From Pseudomonas sp. B21-023 (GTDB taxonomy: Bacteria; Pseudomonadota; Gammaproteobacteria; Pseudomonadales; Pseudomonadaceae), in assembly GCF_024749165.1 (NCBI RefSeq), contig NZ_CP087190.1:4933501-4997500 (forward strand): DNA of 64,000 bases. The letters are read 5' to 3'. The notes beneath the pieces were generated by a model that ran no database searches, was not told the origin of the DNA, and saw only the letters and a list, made by a program, of their open reading frames with translations. A program made the position numbers and the translations under genes. This document shows, piece after piece, positions 1-8,641 of this stretch; positions within the stretch are counted from its first letter, which is position 1, and each line of letters begins with the position of its first letter.

Positions 1-811
1 CGATGTCGGCGGCCTGGGCCACGGCCAGTTCCTGGTTGACTTGGTCGGTGATCACGGTGGCGAACTTGACCACCTTGTAGAGCACGTCGTGGGCGTCGAT
101 GATCGGGTTGTACGAGGCTTCCAGCCACACCACGCGGCCATGGGCATCGACGCGCTTGAAGCGCTCGGCAACGAATTCGCCGCGGCGCAGCCTGTTCCAG
201 AACTCCTGGTAGCCCGGCGAATTGGCTTCTTCCGGCTCGCAGAACATGCGGTGCGACTTGCCGCGGATCTGTTCGAGGGTGTAGCCCATGGTCTGCAGGA
301 AGCGGTCGTTGGCGGTCAGCACCTGGCCTTCGAGGTTGAACTCGATCACCGCGGTGGAGCGCATCAGGGCCTTGATCAGGCTCTCATGCTCACGGGACGT
401 CTCGATGGTGCGGGTCAGGTCGCTGGAATGCAGGGAGAAGTACTTGAGGCGCCCGTCGCTGTCCTTGACCGGTTGCAGGATCGAGCGCAGCCAGGCCTCT
501 TCACCGTTGCCACGCAGCAGGCGGAAGGCGCCATTGAGATGCTCGCCCCGGGTGATGGCGTGTTTCATGCGCTGGTAGAAATCGAGCTTCTTCACATGGG
601 CCGGGACGATCTCCTCGATATTGCGCCCGATGAGCTGCTCGGCGCGGTAGCCCATTTCGGCCTCGAAGTTGCCGTTGACCGACTCGATGCGCCCCTGTGG
701 ATCGAGCTGGAGCACCAGCATCTCGCTGTCGAGGCTGTTCTTGACCTGCTCGATGGACATCAGTTCTTCGCGCAGTTGCTGGATTTCTTTCTTCAGTTTG
801 CTGTTGAACAT
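1..811 (-). CDS. PAS-domain chemoreceptor (BdlA/Aer-like), C-terminus outside window
   Basis: This is the first 270 residues of a larger protein that runs off the left edge. The N-terminus is a short charged helix with no signal peptide or membrane segment, so the receptor should be cytoplasmic. Two PAS/PAC repeats follow, at about residues 20-125 and 140-255, each with the usual FNLEGQVLTAN-type opening and a DITDQ-like PAC end (VITDQVNQE). In pseudomonads this arrangement normally precedes a methyl-accepting signalling domain, as in BdlA, a biofilm-dispersal and redox sensor. The missing C-terminus could instead be a GGDEF or kinase domain. The start at 811 has GGGAG 8 bases upstream. The chemoreceptor assignment is an inference from the tandem PAS pattern. 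Confidence 0.7.
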   Translation of the reverse strand, partial: MFNSKLKKEIQQLREELMSIEQVKNSLDSEMLVLQLDPQGRIESVNGNFEAEMGYRAEQLIGRNIEEIVPAHVKKLDFYQRMKHAITRGEHLNGAFRLLRGNGEEAWLRSILQPVKDSDGRLKYFSLHSSDLTRTIETSREHESLIKALMRSTAVIEFNLEGQVLTANDRFLQTMGYTLEQIRGKSHRMFCEPEEANSPGYQEFWNRLRRGEFVAERFKRVDAHGRVVWLEASYNPIIDAHDVLYKVVKFATVITDQVNQELAVAQAADI

Positions 812-990
812 GGCCGCTCTCCCGGAGCGTATTCCCGTAGTCGAATGCATCTGCATCGGCTGCGTCCCGTGAGTTCTTGAGTGCGTTGCAAGGAAATATT
901 CATACGGATGAAACTGCCGGAAATCAGGCGTCATCCGCACGTCACAAAGGCGTCATATGGCCGCAACGGGGGCGGCGGACACTTTTTGTC

Positions 991-2202
991 ATGAACACAC
1001 CGTCCTTGCGCATCACCCTGGTCAGCGAAACCTTCCCACCCGAGATCAATGGCGTGGCCAACACCCTTGGCCGCCTCAGCGAGGGTCTGCGCCAGCGCGG
1101 GCATCAGGTCGAACTGATCCGCCCGCGACAGGCCGCCGACAGCGCAACGGGCAACGATGACGAACTGCTGCTGTGCCGTGGCTGGCCACTGCCCGGTTAC
1201 CCCGGCCTGCAGTGGGGCGAAGTGTCGATGCACAAGCTATGGCGTCGTTGGCGTCGGCAGCGTCCGGACGTGCTGTACATCGCCACCGAAGGCCCCTTGG
1301 GCCTGAGCGCCCTGCGCGCCGCCCGGCGCCTGGGCGTGGCAGTAGTCAGTGGCTTTCACACCAACTTTGCGCAGTATTCGGGGCAGTATGGCCTGGGACT
1401 GCTGTCGCGACTGCTCACCCACTACCTGCGCTGGTTCCATCGGCGTACCGCCATCACCCTGGTGCCCAGCATCAGCCAGCGCCTGGAGCTGGAACGCCGC
1501 GGCTTCGAACGCCTCGGCCTGATGGCCCGCGGTGTCGACTCCGGCCTGTTCAACCCGGCACGGCGCAGCCAGGCCCTGCGCGGGCAGTGGGGGCTGGGCG
1601 TGGATGACCTGGCCGTGCTGCACGTCGGACGCCTGGCCGCAGAGAAAAACCTGGCCTTGCTGCGCCCTTGCATGGAAGCCCTGCGCAAGGCCTACCCGCA
1701 CCGGCGGCTGCGCCTGGTGATCGTCGGCGATGGCCCACTGCGCGGCCAGCTCGAACAGCAGTTGCCCGATGCGGTGTTCTGCGGTGCGCAGCGCGGCGAG
1801 GTACTGGCCGAGCACTATGCCAGCGGCGATTTATTCCTGTTCCCGAGCCTGACCGAGACCTTTGGCAACGTGGTGCTCGAGGCGCTTGCCTCGGGCCTTG
1901 CCGTGGTCGCCTACGATGAAGCCGCCGCCGCCCAGCACATCCGCCACGGCCATAGCGGTGCGTTGGCCATGCCGGGTGACCAGGCGGCATTCATCGACGC
2001 CGCTTGCTGGTTGCTGGAGGAAAGCGAAACCCTGCGCCGGGTGCGCCTCAACGCTCGCCAGCACGCCAGCCGCGAGGGCTGGCCGGCGATCATCGAACAG
2101 TTCGAGGGTTACCTGTACGGAGCCTGCCGCGAGTTGCAGAGCACCCGCGAACAGACGCCGCCCCTGGTGATCAAGCCAGGGTCGTCAACGCCTCACGGCT
2201 GA
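991..2202 (+). CDS. Glycosyltransferase family 4-type (GT-B), possible alpha-mannosyltransferase
   Basis: A 403-residue GT-B enzyme expected to transfer a sugar from a nucleotide donor at the inner membrane or cytosol. The N-terminal acceptor domain opens with ITLVSETFPPEINGVA, typical of MgtA/MgtC-like mannosyltransferases. The C-terminal Glycos_transf_1 domain carries VLHVGRLAAEKNL and the EX7E signature ETFGNVVLE near residue 290. The frame is open upstream to 877, but the family N-terminus begins at MNTPSLR, so the ATG at 991 was chosen; GGCGGA lies about 11 bases before it. The 3' end overlaps the converging oxidoreductase gene by 32 bp. Donor and acceptor cannot be read from sequence. 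It sits alone, not in a surface-polysaccharide cluster. Confidence 0.85.
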   Translation: MNTPSLRITLVSETFPPEINGVANTLGRLSEGLRQRGHQVELIRPRQAADSATGNDDELLLCRGWPLPGYPGLQWGEVSMHKLWRRWRRQRPDVLYIATEGPLGLSALRAARRLGVAVVSGFHTNFAQYSGQYGLGLLSRLLTHYLRWFHRRTAITLVPSISQRLELERRGFERLGLMARGVDSGLFNPARRSQALRGQWGLGVDDLAVLHVGRLAAEKNLALLRPCMEALRKAYPHRRLRLVIVGDGPLRGQLEQQLPDAVFCGAQRGEVLAEHYASGDLFLFPSLTETFGNVVLEALASGLAVVAYDEAAAAQHIRHGHSGALAMPGDQAAFIDAACWLLEESETLRRVRLNARQHASREGWPAIIEQFEGYLYGACRELQSTREQTPPLVIKPGSSTPHG

Positions 2203-3274
2203 ACGGCAGCACGTCTCCCTCACGCCCCTCGCGAACCTTGCGCGCCCATTCGGCATCCACCAGCAAGGCGCGGCCCACGGCCACCAGGTCGAACTCCTGG
2301 TCCTGCAAGCGTTGCAGCAAGCCTTCGAGGCTGGCCGGCCTGGCCACCTTGTCGGTAGCGACCATGAACTGCAGGAACTCGCCATCCAGGCCGACACTGC
2401 CCACGGTGATGGTCGGCTTGCCGGTGAGCTGGCGGGTCCAGCCGGCCAGGTTCAGCTCGCTGCCCTCGAATTCTGGCTCCCAGAAGCGCCGGGTAGAGCA
2501 GTGGAAGATATCCACGCCCGCGTCGGACAAGGGCTTGAGGAACGCTGCCAGGGCCTCGGGGGTTTGCACCAGGCGTGCGTTGTAGTCCTGCTGCTTCCAT
2601 TGCGAGAAGCGCAGGATGATCGGGAAATCCGCGCCCACGGCCTGGCGCACGGCCTGGATCAGTTCGATGGCGAAACGCGAGCGTCCGGCCAGGTCACCGC
2701 CGTATTCGTCGTCGCGACGGTTGCTGGCCTCCCAGAAGAACTGGTCGATCAGGTAGCCGTGGGCGCCGTGGATTTCCACACCGTCCATGCCGATGGCCTG
2801 GGCATCGCGCGCGGCCTGGGCGAAGGCGGCGATTACCTCGCGAATGTCGTCGTGGCTCATCTCCTGGACCAGTACCTGGCCATCCTTCTCCTTGCCGCTC
2901 GGGCCATAGCCCGGCACCTCGGCATCCGGCTCGGTGCCCAGGCGGCGCACACTGCCCACGTGCCACAGTTGCGGCACGATGCGCCCGCCTTCGGCATGGA
3001 CCGCGTCGACTACACGTTTCCAACCGGCCAGGGCATCTTCACCGTGGAAGCGCGGCACGTTGGGGTAGCCATTGGCGGCCTTGTGCCCGACCGTAGTGCC
3101 TTCGGTGATGATCAGCCCGACCCCGGCTGCGGCACGACGGCGGTAGTAATCGACCACACCGTCATGGGGCACGCCCCCGGGGCAGAGGGTACGGGTCATC
3201 GGCGCCATGACCACGCGGGTCGGCAGGTCAAGGGAGCCTAGGGTGAAAGGCTGGAACAGAGGGTTGCTGGACAT
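2171..3274 (-). CDS. Old yellow enzyme-family NADH:flavin oxidoreductase
   Basis: A 367-residue FMN-dependent ene-reductase that uses NAD(P)H to reduce activated C=C bonds, and in relatives nitro compounds or nitrate esters. The TIM-barrel starts with the usual LFQPFTLGSLDLPTRVVMAP, FMN and substrate contacts include the paired histidines of GVEIHGAHGYLIDQF near residue 180, and the SNRRDDEYGG motif follows. The substrate group is typical of pseudomonad Xen-type reductases (XenA to XenF), but I cannot place it in a subtype. It is monocistronic, and its last 32 bp overlap the end of the glycosyltransferase on the other strand. ATG at 3274. Confidence 0.88.
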   Translation of the reverse strand: MSSNPLFQPFTLGSLDLPTRVVMAPMTRTLCPGGVPHDGVVDYYRRRAAAGVGLIITEGTTVGHKAANGYPNVPRFHGEDALAGWKRVVDAVHAEGGRIVPQLWHVGSVRRLGTEPDAEVPGYGPSGKEKDGQVLVQEMSHDDIREVIAAFAQAARDAQAIGMDGVEIHGAHGYLIDQFFWEASNRRDDEYGGDLAGRSRFAIELIQAVRQAVGADFPIILRFSQWKQQDYNARLVQTPEALAAFLKPLSDAGVDIFHCSTRRFWEPEFEGSELNLAGWTRQLTGKPTITVGSVGLDGEFLQFMVATDKVARPASLEGLLQRLQDQEFDLVAVGRALLVDAEWARKVREGREGDVLPFSREALTTLA

Positions 3275-3525
3275 GCGGCGCTCCCGACGGGTGAGGAAAT
3301 GCGCCTGAGCTTAGGGGCCGCCTGGCGGATGGCCCAGCATTATTGATTGCAGTGATCGGCCGTCATCGTTGTGAGCAGAGCGAATTGCAACAGGAAATTT
3401 ATTTTCAGAAAGGGCTTGAATTCATCCGACAGTTGCCTGACTTTAGAGTCAAGAGGCGCAGGAAAACCAACGCCCTCAGTGGCCTAGGCGCGCCTCTCGC
3501 GAGCAAGCTGAATAAGGATTGAATC

Positions 3526-3873
3526 ATGCAAATCCAGGTCAACAGCAGCAACCATATCGAAGGCAACATCCGTCTCGACCAATGGGTCCGCAGTACCCTG
3601 CAAAGCAGCCTCGAACGTTACGAGGACGACCTCACCCGCATAGAAGTCCACCTGCGTGACGAAAACGGCGCCAAGCCCGGTCCCCACGACAAACGCTGCC
3701 AGATGGAGGCTCGCCCTAAAGGTCACCAGCCGATTTCCGTGACCCACACCGCCACTTCGCTGGAGCACGCCGTCGATGGCGCGGCCAGCAAGCTGAACCA
3801 CGCCCTGGAGCATTTCTACGGCAAGTTGCGCAGCAAGCGCGGCGCCCTGGAACTGAGTGATCCAGACGCCTGA
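3526..3873 (+). CDS. HPF/RaiA-family ribosome-associated protein
   Basis: A 115-residue protein of the sigma-54-modulation/HPF fold, which binds the 30S subunit and helps ribosomes hibernate in stationary phase or stress. The beta-alpha-beta-beta-beta-alpha pattern is visible: QIQVNSSNHIE opening, RIEVHLRDENG, a CQMEARPKGHQPISVTH strand pair, and a C-terminal helix containing AVDGAASKLNHALEHFYGKL. It lacks the long C-terminal dimerisation tail of long HPF and differs from the classic rpoN-linked HPF, so it may be a paralogue with a specialised stress role. AAGGA lies 6-10 bases before the ATG. It is monocistronic, with a strong terminator right after the stop. Confidence 0.8.
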   Translation: MQIQVNSSNHIEGNIRLDQWVRSTLQSSLERYEDDLTRIEVHLRDENGAKPGPHDKRCQMEARPKGHQPISVTHTATSLEHAVDGAASKLNHALEHFYGKLRSKRGALELSDPDA

Positions 3874-3891
3874 CCGACAATGGTTCAGACA

Positions 3892-3920
3892 AGAACGCCC
3901 GGCCTTGCGCCGGGCGTTCT
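3892..3920 (+). terminator. Intrinsic terminator after HPF-like gene
   Basis: A 12-bp perfect stem (AGAACGCCCGGC and its complement) with a 5-base loop lies 18 bases after the stop codon, followed by a short T-containing stretch. Confidence 0.8.
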
Positions 3921-4002
3921 CGTTGTTCACCGATCAGCGGGCCTGAACCAACCTCGGTCGAGCCCGGTCAACTTCTGCAATCATTCACTGCAGAACCCAA
4001 CC

Positions 4003-4302
4003 ATGAACAATCCCTTCGATCAGATCAGCGCCGCCTTCGCCCCAGAGTACCGGGTCAACCTGAGCATCGAACGCCTTGACGGCAGCATCATGCTGACCCT
4101 CTCCGACGACAGCGGCGTGGTCGCCAAGCGCCTGATCAGCCAGGCCCAGCGCAACGACCCGGTACGCCTGCAGCGGGTCATCGACAGCATCCGCCTGGGC
4201 CTGGCCATCGAGCTGGGGCAAAACCCGCTGGAAGTGCTCGCAGCCCTGACCCGCCCCGCGCAGGGCGAGCGCCGCGTCCCTGTCGTCGGCCTGGCAAACT
4301 GA
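4003..4302 (+). CDS. DUF3509-type small hypothetical protein
   Basis: A 99-residue cytoplasmic protein with no signal peptide or membrane segment. It resembles the DUF3509 family, small proteins of unknown role found mainly in Pseudomonas. It has an N-terminal helix (NNPFDQISAAF), two beta strands around RVNLSIERLDGSIMLTLSDD, and a C-terminal helical part with QRVIDSIRLGLAIELGQNP. The upstream frame is open to 3880, but the ATG at 4003 gives the family-like start and lies after the preceding terminator. It stands alone and converges with psiE, whose stop is 4 bp away. No function can be given; family assignment is from memory of the sequence style. Confidence 0.65.
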   Translation: MNNPFDQISAAFAPEYRVNLSIERLDGSIMLTLSDDSGVVAKRLISQAQRNDPVRLQRVIDSIRLGLAIELGQNPLEVLAALTRPAQGERRVPVVGLAN

Positions 4303-4305
4303 GGG

Positions 4306-4776
4306 TTATTTGCCCTCGTCCACTTCCTTGCCGCTGGCATCCAGCGCCTTGGTCGACGGGTAGCGGTACGACGCATAGCGCACCACCAGGATGGCGAAGG
4401 CCAGCAGCAGGATACCGCCGCACACGTACAGCAAGCCGACATCCGGCGCCTTGTGGTGCGAGACATCGCCGATCAGCAGGCGGGTCAGCGCGGTGATTGC
4501 CACGTAGAGCAGGAAGCGGATCGGCATGTGGTTGGTCTTGAAGTAGATCCCCACCATCGCCCCCAGCTCCAGGTAGATGAACAGCAGCAGGATGTCATCC
4601 ACGCTCACCCCACCCTTGCCCAGCATGTCCAGGAAGGTCACTACCGCCGCATAGGCGGTGATCGCGCCGATACCGAACAGCGCCAGGTAATGGAAGGCCT
4701 CCACACACAGGTTGCCCAGCGAGTCGGCGGAGCCGTGCAGGCCCTTGCGCAGCTTTTCTGCCCATTTGATGTTCAC
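4306..4776 (-). CDS. Phosphate-starvation-inducible PsiE-family membrane protein
   Basis: A 156-residue inner-membrane protein with four hydrophobic helices at roughly residues 28-50, 63-83, 87-105 and 115-138, the PsiE layout. The VDDILLLFIYLELGAMVGIYF and HMPIRFLLYVAITALTRLLI stretches are characteristic. The E. coli homologue responds to phosphate limitation and cAMP, but its biochemical role is unknown. The start is GTG at 4776, with AGGA 10 bases upstream. I saw no clear Pho box in the 220-bp gap to yebG, so phosphate control here is not shown by the sequence. Confidence 0.82.
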   Translation of the reverse strand: MNIKWAEKLRKGLHGSADSLGNLCVEAFHYLALFGIGAITAYAAVVTFLDMLGKGGVSVDDILLLFIYLELGAMVGIYFKTNHMPIRFLLYVAITALTRLLIGDVSHHKAPDVGLLYVCGGILLLAFAILVVRYASYRYPSTKALDASGKEVDEGK

Positions 4777-4939
4777 GATGTTCGATTCCTGATACTGAAG
4801 GTCTTGGTTGCCATGCAGTTAAAGGGCCATGGCCCCTGTCTTGGAAGGCGGTCGATTGCCGCAAGACACCTGTGGACTACGCTGATTGTCAGTTTGCCTG
4901 GCCATCATTGCGGTTGCAGGGTGATGGCCTGACGATGTA

Positions 4940-4955
4940 CTGTATAAAAACACAG
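4940..4955 (+). promoter_or_regulatory. LexA (SOS) box upstream of yebG
   Basis: CTGTATAAAAACACAG matches CTG-N10-CAG with the TATA-rich centre of gammaproteobacterial LexA sites. It lies 41 bp before the yebG start, where a promoter would be expected. YebG is an SOS gene in E. coli, which supports the call. Confidence 0.85.
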
Positions 4956-4996
4956 CAATGCGCAATCCAATCAGCAAAAAGGCACAGAGGTGATGA

Positions 4997-5260
4997 ATGG
5001 CCGTCGAAGTGGTGTACCGCAGCAGCCGCGACCCGGAGCGCTTGTTCATGGATAAGGCCGAAGCAGACCGTCACGACAAGATGCTCGAGCTGGCCGAACG
5101 CCTGGCCGAGGTACTGCACAAGGCCGTGCCTTCGATGAGCGAGCAGCAGGTAGAGGAAGCCGGCATCTACATGGCGAAGAACCGCGATGTGTTCGCCCGA
5201 GCGTTCAAGAGCCAGCCCGATGCGCTGGCGGAGCTGCTCGAAGGCGGCGCGGTGGAATGA
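4997..5260 (+). CDS. yebG: YebG-family SOS-induced protein
   Basis: An 87-residue protein with the YebG signature: MAVEVVYRSSRDPERLFMDKAEAD at the start, a helical centre (KMLELAERLAEVL) and AGIYMAKNRDVFARAFK near the end. It is a small, soluble DNA-damage-inducible protein of unknown molecular action. AGAGG sits 6 bases before the ATG. The LexA box 41 bp upstream indicates SOS control. It is monocistronic and followed immediately by REP palindromes. The family assignment is firm; the function is not established in any organism I know. Confidence 0.9.
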   Translation: MAVEVVYRSSRDPERLFMDKAEADRHDKMLELAERLAEVLHKAVPSMSEQQVEEAGIYMAKNRDVFARAFKSQPDALAELLEGGAVE

Positions 5261-5265
5261 CGCCA

Positions 5266-5330
5266 TCGCGGGGCAAGCCTGCAAGGCTCGCATCCATGGA
5301 AAATCTCGTGGGAGCGGGCTTGCCCCGCGA
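5266..5330. repeat. REP pair between yebG and Leu/Glu dehydrogenase
   Basis: Two inverted REP units with the putida-type core, TCGCGGGGCAAGCC and its complement GGCTTGCCCCGCGA, the second with the GTGGGAGCG extension. They lie between the convergent ends of yebG and the dehydrogenase gene and may help termination or mRNA stability. Confidence 0.85.
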
Positions 5331-5338
5331 AATGGCTT

Positions 5339-6358
5339 TCAGCCGTACAACAATCTTTCCGCCAGCATCTGCGCCACCCGTGCCGGCGAACGTTTCTCCG
5401 CCTGGGCATGGGCGAACACTTCGGTCAGCCGCGAAGGTATCCGCGCCAGGTGCGCGGTAATGGTCCCCAGCCCCTCGCCCCGATGGGTCAGGGCCACATA
5501 GATCAGCCCACCGGCATTGATCACATAGTCCGGCGCATACAGGATTCCCCGGTTCTCCAGCTGGTCGGCCACCTGCAAGGTGGTCAGCTGGTTGTTCGCC
5601 GACCCCGCCACCGCCGCGCAGCGCAGTTGCATCACGCTCTGCCCGTTCAGCACCGGCCCAACGCCACACGGCGCAAAGATGTCGCACGGCGTGCTGATCA
5701 AGGCTTCATGGGCCACCGGGTGGGCATTGAGCTGCTCCACCGCCAGGCGCACCTTGCCGGCATCCAGGTCGCTGACCAGCAGCTCGGCGCCGGCCGCATT
5801 CAGTTGCTCGGCCAGCGCATAGCCAACGTTGCCCAACCCTTGCACCGCCACTCGCAATCCCTCCAGGTTGTCACTGCCCAACCTGGCCATGGAGGTGGCG
5901 CGGATGCCGGCGAACACGCCCATCGCCGCATGTGGCGATGGATCGCCCGAGGCGGTGGTGCTGGTGACGTAGGGAGTGGCCTGGGCGATGCAGTCCATGT
6001 CGAGGGTCGAGGTGCCACTGTCCACCGCCGTGATGAAGCGGCCCTGAAGGGTGTCGACGAAGCGCCCGAACGCCTCGAACAGCGCTGCACGGTTCTCCAC
6101 ATGCGGGTTACGCACGATCACCGCCTTGCCGCCGCCCATCGGCAACCCGGCCAGGGCCGCCTTGTAACTCATGCCCTGGGCCAGACGGATGGCATCGGTC
6201 ATGGCGCTTTCGTCGTCGGCATAGGGCAGGTAGCGACAACCGCCCATGGCCGGACCCAGTTGTTCGCTGTGAATCGCCACCACGGCCTTCAACCCCGTAG
6301 GCGGGTCGATGAACAAGTGCAGTGACTGCGTGCGAGTGCTTTGCATGAGCGCGAACAT
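5339..6358 (-). CDS. Leu/Glu/Phe/Val dehydrogenase (leucine dehydrogenase-type)
   Basis: A 339-residue NAD-dependent amino-acid dehydrogenase that would convert leucine, valine or isoleucine to the 2-oxo acid and ammonia, or the reverse. The catalytic lysines are visible in MSYKAALAGLPMGGGKAVI near residues 65-80, and the Rossmann motif VQGLGNVGYALAEQL starts near 170. Length and the LGPAMGGCRYL glycine-rich binding segment fit leucine dehydrogenase better than glutamate dehydrogenase, but phenylalanine dehydrogenase cannot be excluded. GGGGAG lies 7 bases before the ATG at 6358. It is single, convergent with yebG and divergent from the SirB1-type gene. Confidence 0.85.
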   Translation of the reverse strand: MFALMQSTRTQSLHLFIDPPTGLKAVVAIHSEQLGPAMGGCRYLPYADDESAMTDAIRLAQGMSYKAALAGLPMGGGKAVIVRNPHVENRAALFEAFGRFVDTLQGRFITAVDSGTSTLDMDCIAQATPYVTSTTASGDPSPHAAMGVFAGIRATSMARLGSDNLEGLRVAVQGLGNVGYALAEQLNAAGAELLVSDLDAGKVRLAVEQLNAHPVAHEALISTPCDIFAPCGVGPVLNGQSVMQLRCAAVAGSANNQLTTLQVADQLENRGILYAPDYVINAGGLIYVALTHRGEGLGTITAHLARIPSRLTEVFAHAQAEKRSPARVAQMLAERLLYG

Positions 6359-6481
6359 CGACGGGCTCCCCAGCGAGGTGCTGCTACCAGTATAAACAGG
6401 TCAAGGCAGCACACCGTGCGGGCGGACCACTGGACGAAAAGCCTCGCCAGGGCTACAAGTTAAGCGTGATGGAGAAGTCCG

Positions 6482-7288
6482 ATGAACTCACGCCAAGCCT
6501 GCCTGGCCTGCCTGGAACGCGAGCCGGTCGCCCTGCTGGAAGCCGCGCTGTGGATTGCTGCGGAGCATGACCGCACTGTCGAGCTCTCGGCCAGCCTGGC
6601 CAGGCTGCATGAGCTGCAACGCGAAGTCAGCACCAGCCTGCCGATGCTGCCGGTCAACGAACTGGCCCAGCCTTTGCTGCGCCAGCTCAACGCACTGGGC
6701 TTTCAGCAGGACGAGTATCACCCGTTGCGCCCGCACGTGGCCTTGATGGACAAAGTGCTGCAACGTCGGCGTGGCCAACCTCTGCTGCTGGCAATCCTTG
6801 CCCTGGAGCTGGCACGGCGGCTGTCGATCCCCCTGGAAGGCGTGAACTTTCCCGGGCACTTCCTGCTGCGGGTACCCGGTGCCGACCACCTGCTCGACCC
6901 TTGTGGTGGCCGCCGCCTGTATCCCAACGACTGCCGCGAACTGCTCGCCCGCCAGTTCGGCCCACAGGTGCCACTGTCCGCCGAGCACCTGCTCAGCGCA
7001 TCGCCGCGGCAGATGCTCCAGCGCCTGTCGCGCAACCTTCGCCAATTGCATATCAGCAACGACAACGACCTCGCAGCGCTGATCGATGCCGAGCGGGTCA
7101 TGCAACTGGGCCCGGTGCAGGTCGGCGACTACCTGGCCCGGGCCACGCTGTACCAGCACCTGGACTGTCCCCAGGCAGAGCGCTTCGACCTGGAGCACGC
7201 CCTGCTGCTGACCGACGACCCGGTGCAGCGCCTGAAACTCACGGAACGCCTCGGCCAGTTGCCCAACGGTAAACGTTCAATCCATTAA
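6482..7288 (+). CDS. SirB1-family transglutaminase-like protein with TPR-like tail
   Basis: A 268-residue cytoplasmic protein of the SirB1/transglutaminase_9 family. The fold core is visible in RRRGQPLLLAILALELARRL and GVNFPGHFLLRV, followed by LLDPCGGRRLYPNDCRELL. A helical C-terminal third (residues 185-265) resembles tetratricopeptide repeats. The molecular role is unknown; in enterobacteria the gene neighbours prfA/prmC, which is not so here. GGAG 7 bases upstream supports the ATG. Its last 12 bp overlap the 3' end of the convergent MFS gene. Confidence 0.78.
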   Translation: MNSRQACLACLEREPVALLEAALWIAAEHDRTVELSASLARLHELQREVSTSLPMLPVNELAQPLLRQLNALGFQQDEYHPLRPHVALMDKVLQRRRGQPLLLAILALELARRLSIPLEGVNFPGHFLLRVPGADHLLDPCGGRRLYPNDCRELLARQFGPQVPLSAEHLLSASPRQMLQRLSRNLRQLHISNDNDLAALIDAERVMQLGPVQVGDYLARATLYQHLDCPQAERFDLEHALLLTDDPVQRLKLTERLGQLPNGKRSIH

Positions 7289-8626
7289 TGCCTCGCCCTT
7301 GACCGTCGCTTCGCGCGGCTGCGGTGCGCGTACCCGGCTGATCAGCAGCGCGCCGAGCAGCGCTGGCACGGCGCAGAAGAAGAAGATCTGCTCCACTGGC
7401 ATGTGCAACGTCAGCAGCAGACTGCCGAGCAACGGTCCGAGGATCGAGCCGAAGCGCCCGACACCCAGGGCCCAGCCGGTGCCGGTGGCGCGCACCTGGG
7501 CCGGGTAGAAGTTGCTGACGAAGGCATTGAGCGTCAACTGCCCGCCAATGATGCAGAACCCCGCGGCGAACACACTGGGCACCAGCCAGCGCGGATCGTC
7601 ATGGTTAAGGCCAACCAGCACGCTGAACAGCGCCGCGCCCAGCAGCACGCCGGCCAGCAGGTGAGCCTTGTTGGCCATGCGGTCGGCGCACCAGGCCAGG
7701 CACACCGCACCGAAGGTGCCGGCAAACAGGAACAGCGAAGTCACCAGGTTGGCCTGGTTCAGCGCCAGCCCGCTTTCCTGCAGCAGCGACGGCAGCCAGC
7801 TGATCATGAAGTACAACAGGATCAGGCTGACAAAGAAGGTGCTCCACAGCAGCAGCGTGGGCCGGGCGAACCCCTCGCGAAACAACGCCACCACGGTGAG
7901 CTTGCTGTCGGCCGACGCATCGGCCGCGACCTGGGCCGCCGGCACCTGCCAGCCCGGCAGCAGGCGGGCGGCCACCCGTTGCAACCGCGCATAGGGAGGG
8001 GCGTCGCGCAGCAGGCGCGGCAGCGATTCAGGCAGGAACAGCGCCAGGAACGGGAACAACAGCAGCGGCGCCACGCCACCGGCAAGAAACACCGCCTGCC
8101 AACCATGGTGATCGATGAAACCTGCAGCTACGAAGCCACCCGCCGCGCCCCCCAGGGAGAAGCCGCAAGCTGCCAGAGTCACCATCAGGGTACGCAGCCG
8201 CGGTGGTGCATAATCGGCCATCAGCGCCATGGCGCTGGGCATCGCGCCGCCCATGCCGATACCGCAGAGAAAGCGCGCCAGCATCAGGCTGTCGAGGGAA
8301 GTGGCGAACACCATCAGCAGCGTCAGGCTGGCGTACAGCAGCACGCAGCACAGCAGCACCCGCCGCACGCCGAAGCGGTCGGCCAGTGGCGTCACCGCCA
8401 GCGAACCGACCGTCAGCCCCAGCAGGTTGGCGCTGAACACCGGCCCGAAGGCCGCCTTTTCCAGCCCCCAGTCCTGGGCCAGCGCGGGGATCACGTATCC
8501 CAGCACCTGGGCGTCATAACCATCGGTGACCAACAGCAGGATCAACAGCAGCAGCAAGCGCCACTGGTAGGGTGACACCGGGCGCGCGTCGAGCGCCGCG
8601 CGAAAGCTGGCTATCTGGTTGTGCAT
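7277..8626 (-). CDS. MFS transporter, aromatic acid:H+ symporter family
   Basis: A 449-residue inner-membrane protein with 12 predicted helices. Family marks are LLLVTDGYDAQVLGYVIP in helix 1 (the DGYD motif of the AAHS family, used by PcaK and BenK), PLADRFGVRRVL in loop 2-3, and RFLCGIGMGGAMPSAMALMADY. It lies 51 bp downstream of maiA in the same direction, so import of homogentisate, 4-hydroxyphenylpyruvate or a related aromatic acid is likely; that is inference from context. The leader contains AACAACAA, a match to the Crc/Hfq recognition pattern. The 3' end overlaps the SirB1-type gene by 12 bp. Confidence 0.87.
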   Translation of the reverse strand: MHNQIASFRAALDARPVSPYQWRLLLLLILLLVTDGYDAQVLGYVIPALAQDWGLEKAAFGPVFSANLLGLTVGSLAVTPLADRFGVRRVLLCCVLLYASLTLLMVFATSLDSLMLARFLCGIGMGGAMPSAMALMADYAPPRLRTLMVTLAACGFSLGGAAGGFVAAGFIDHHGWQAVFLAGGVAPLLLFPFLALFLPESLPRLLRDAPPYARLQRVAARLLPGWQVPAAQVAADASADSKLTVVALFREGFARPTLLLWSTFFVSLILLYFMISWLPSLLQESGLALNQANLVTSLFLFAGTFGAVCLAWCADRMANKAHLLAGVLLGAALFSVLVGLNHDDPRWLVPSVFAAGFCIIGGQLTLNAFVSNFYPAQVRATGTGWALGVGRFGSILGPLLGSLLLTLHMPVEQIFFFCAVPALLGALLISRVRAPQPREATVKGEALMD

Positions 8627-8641
8627 CGCAAGGTACCTGTC

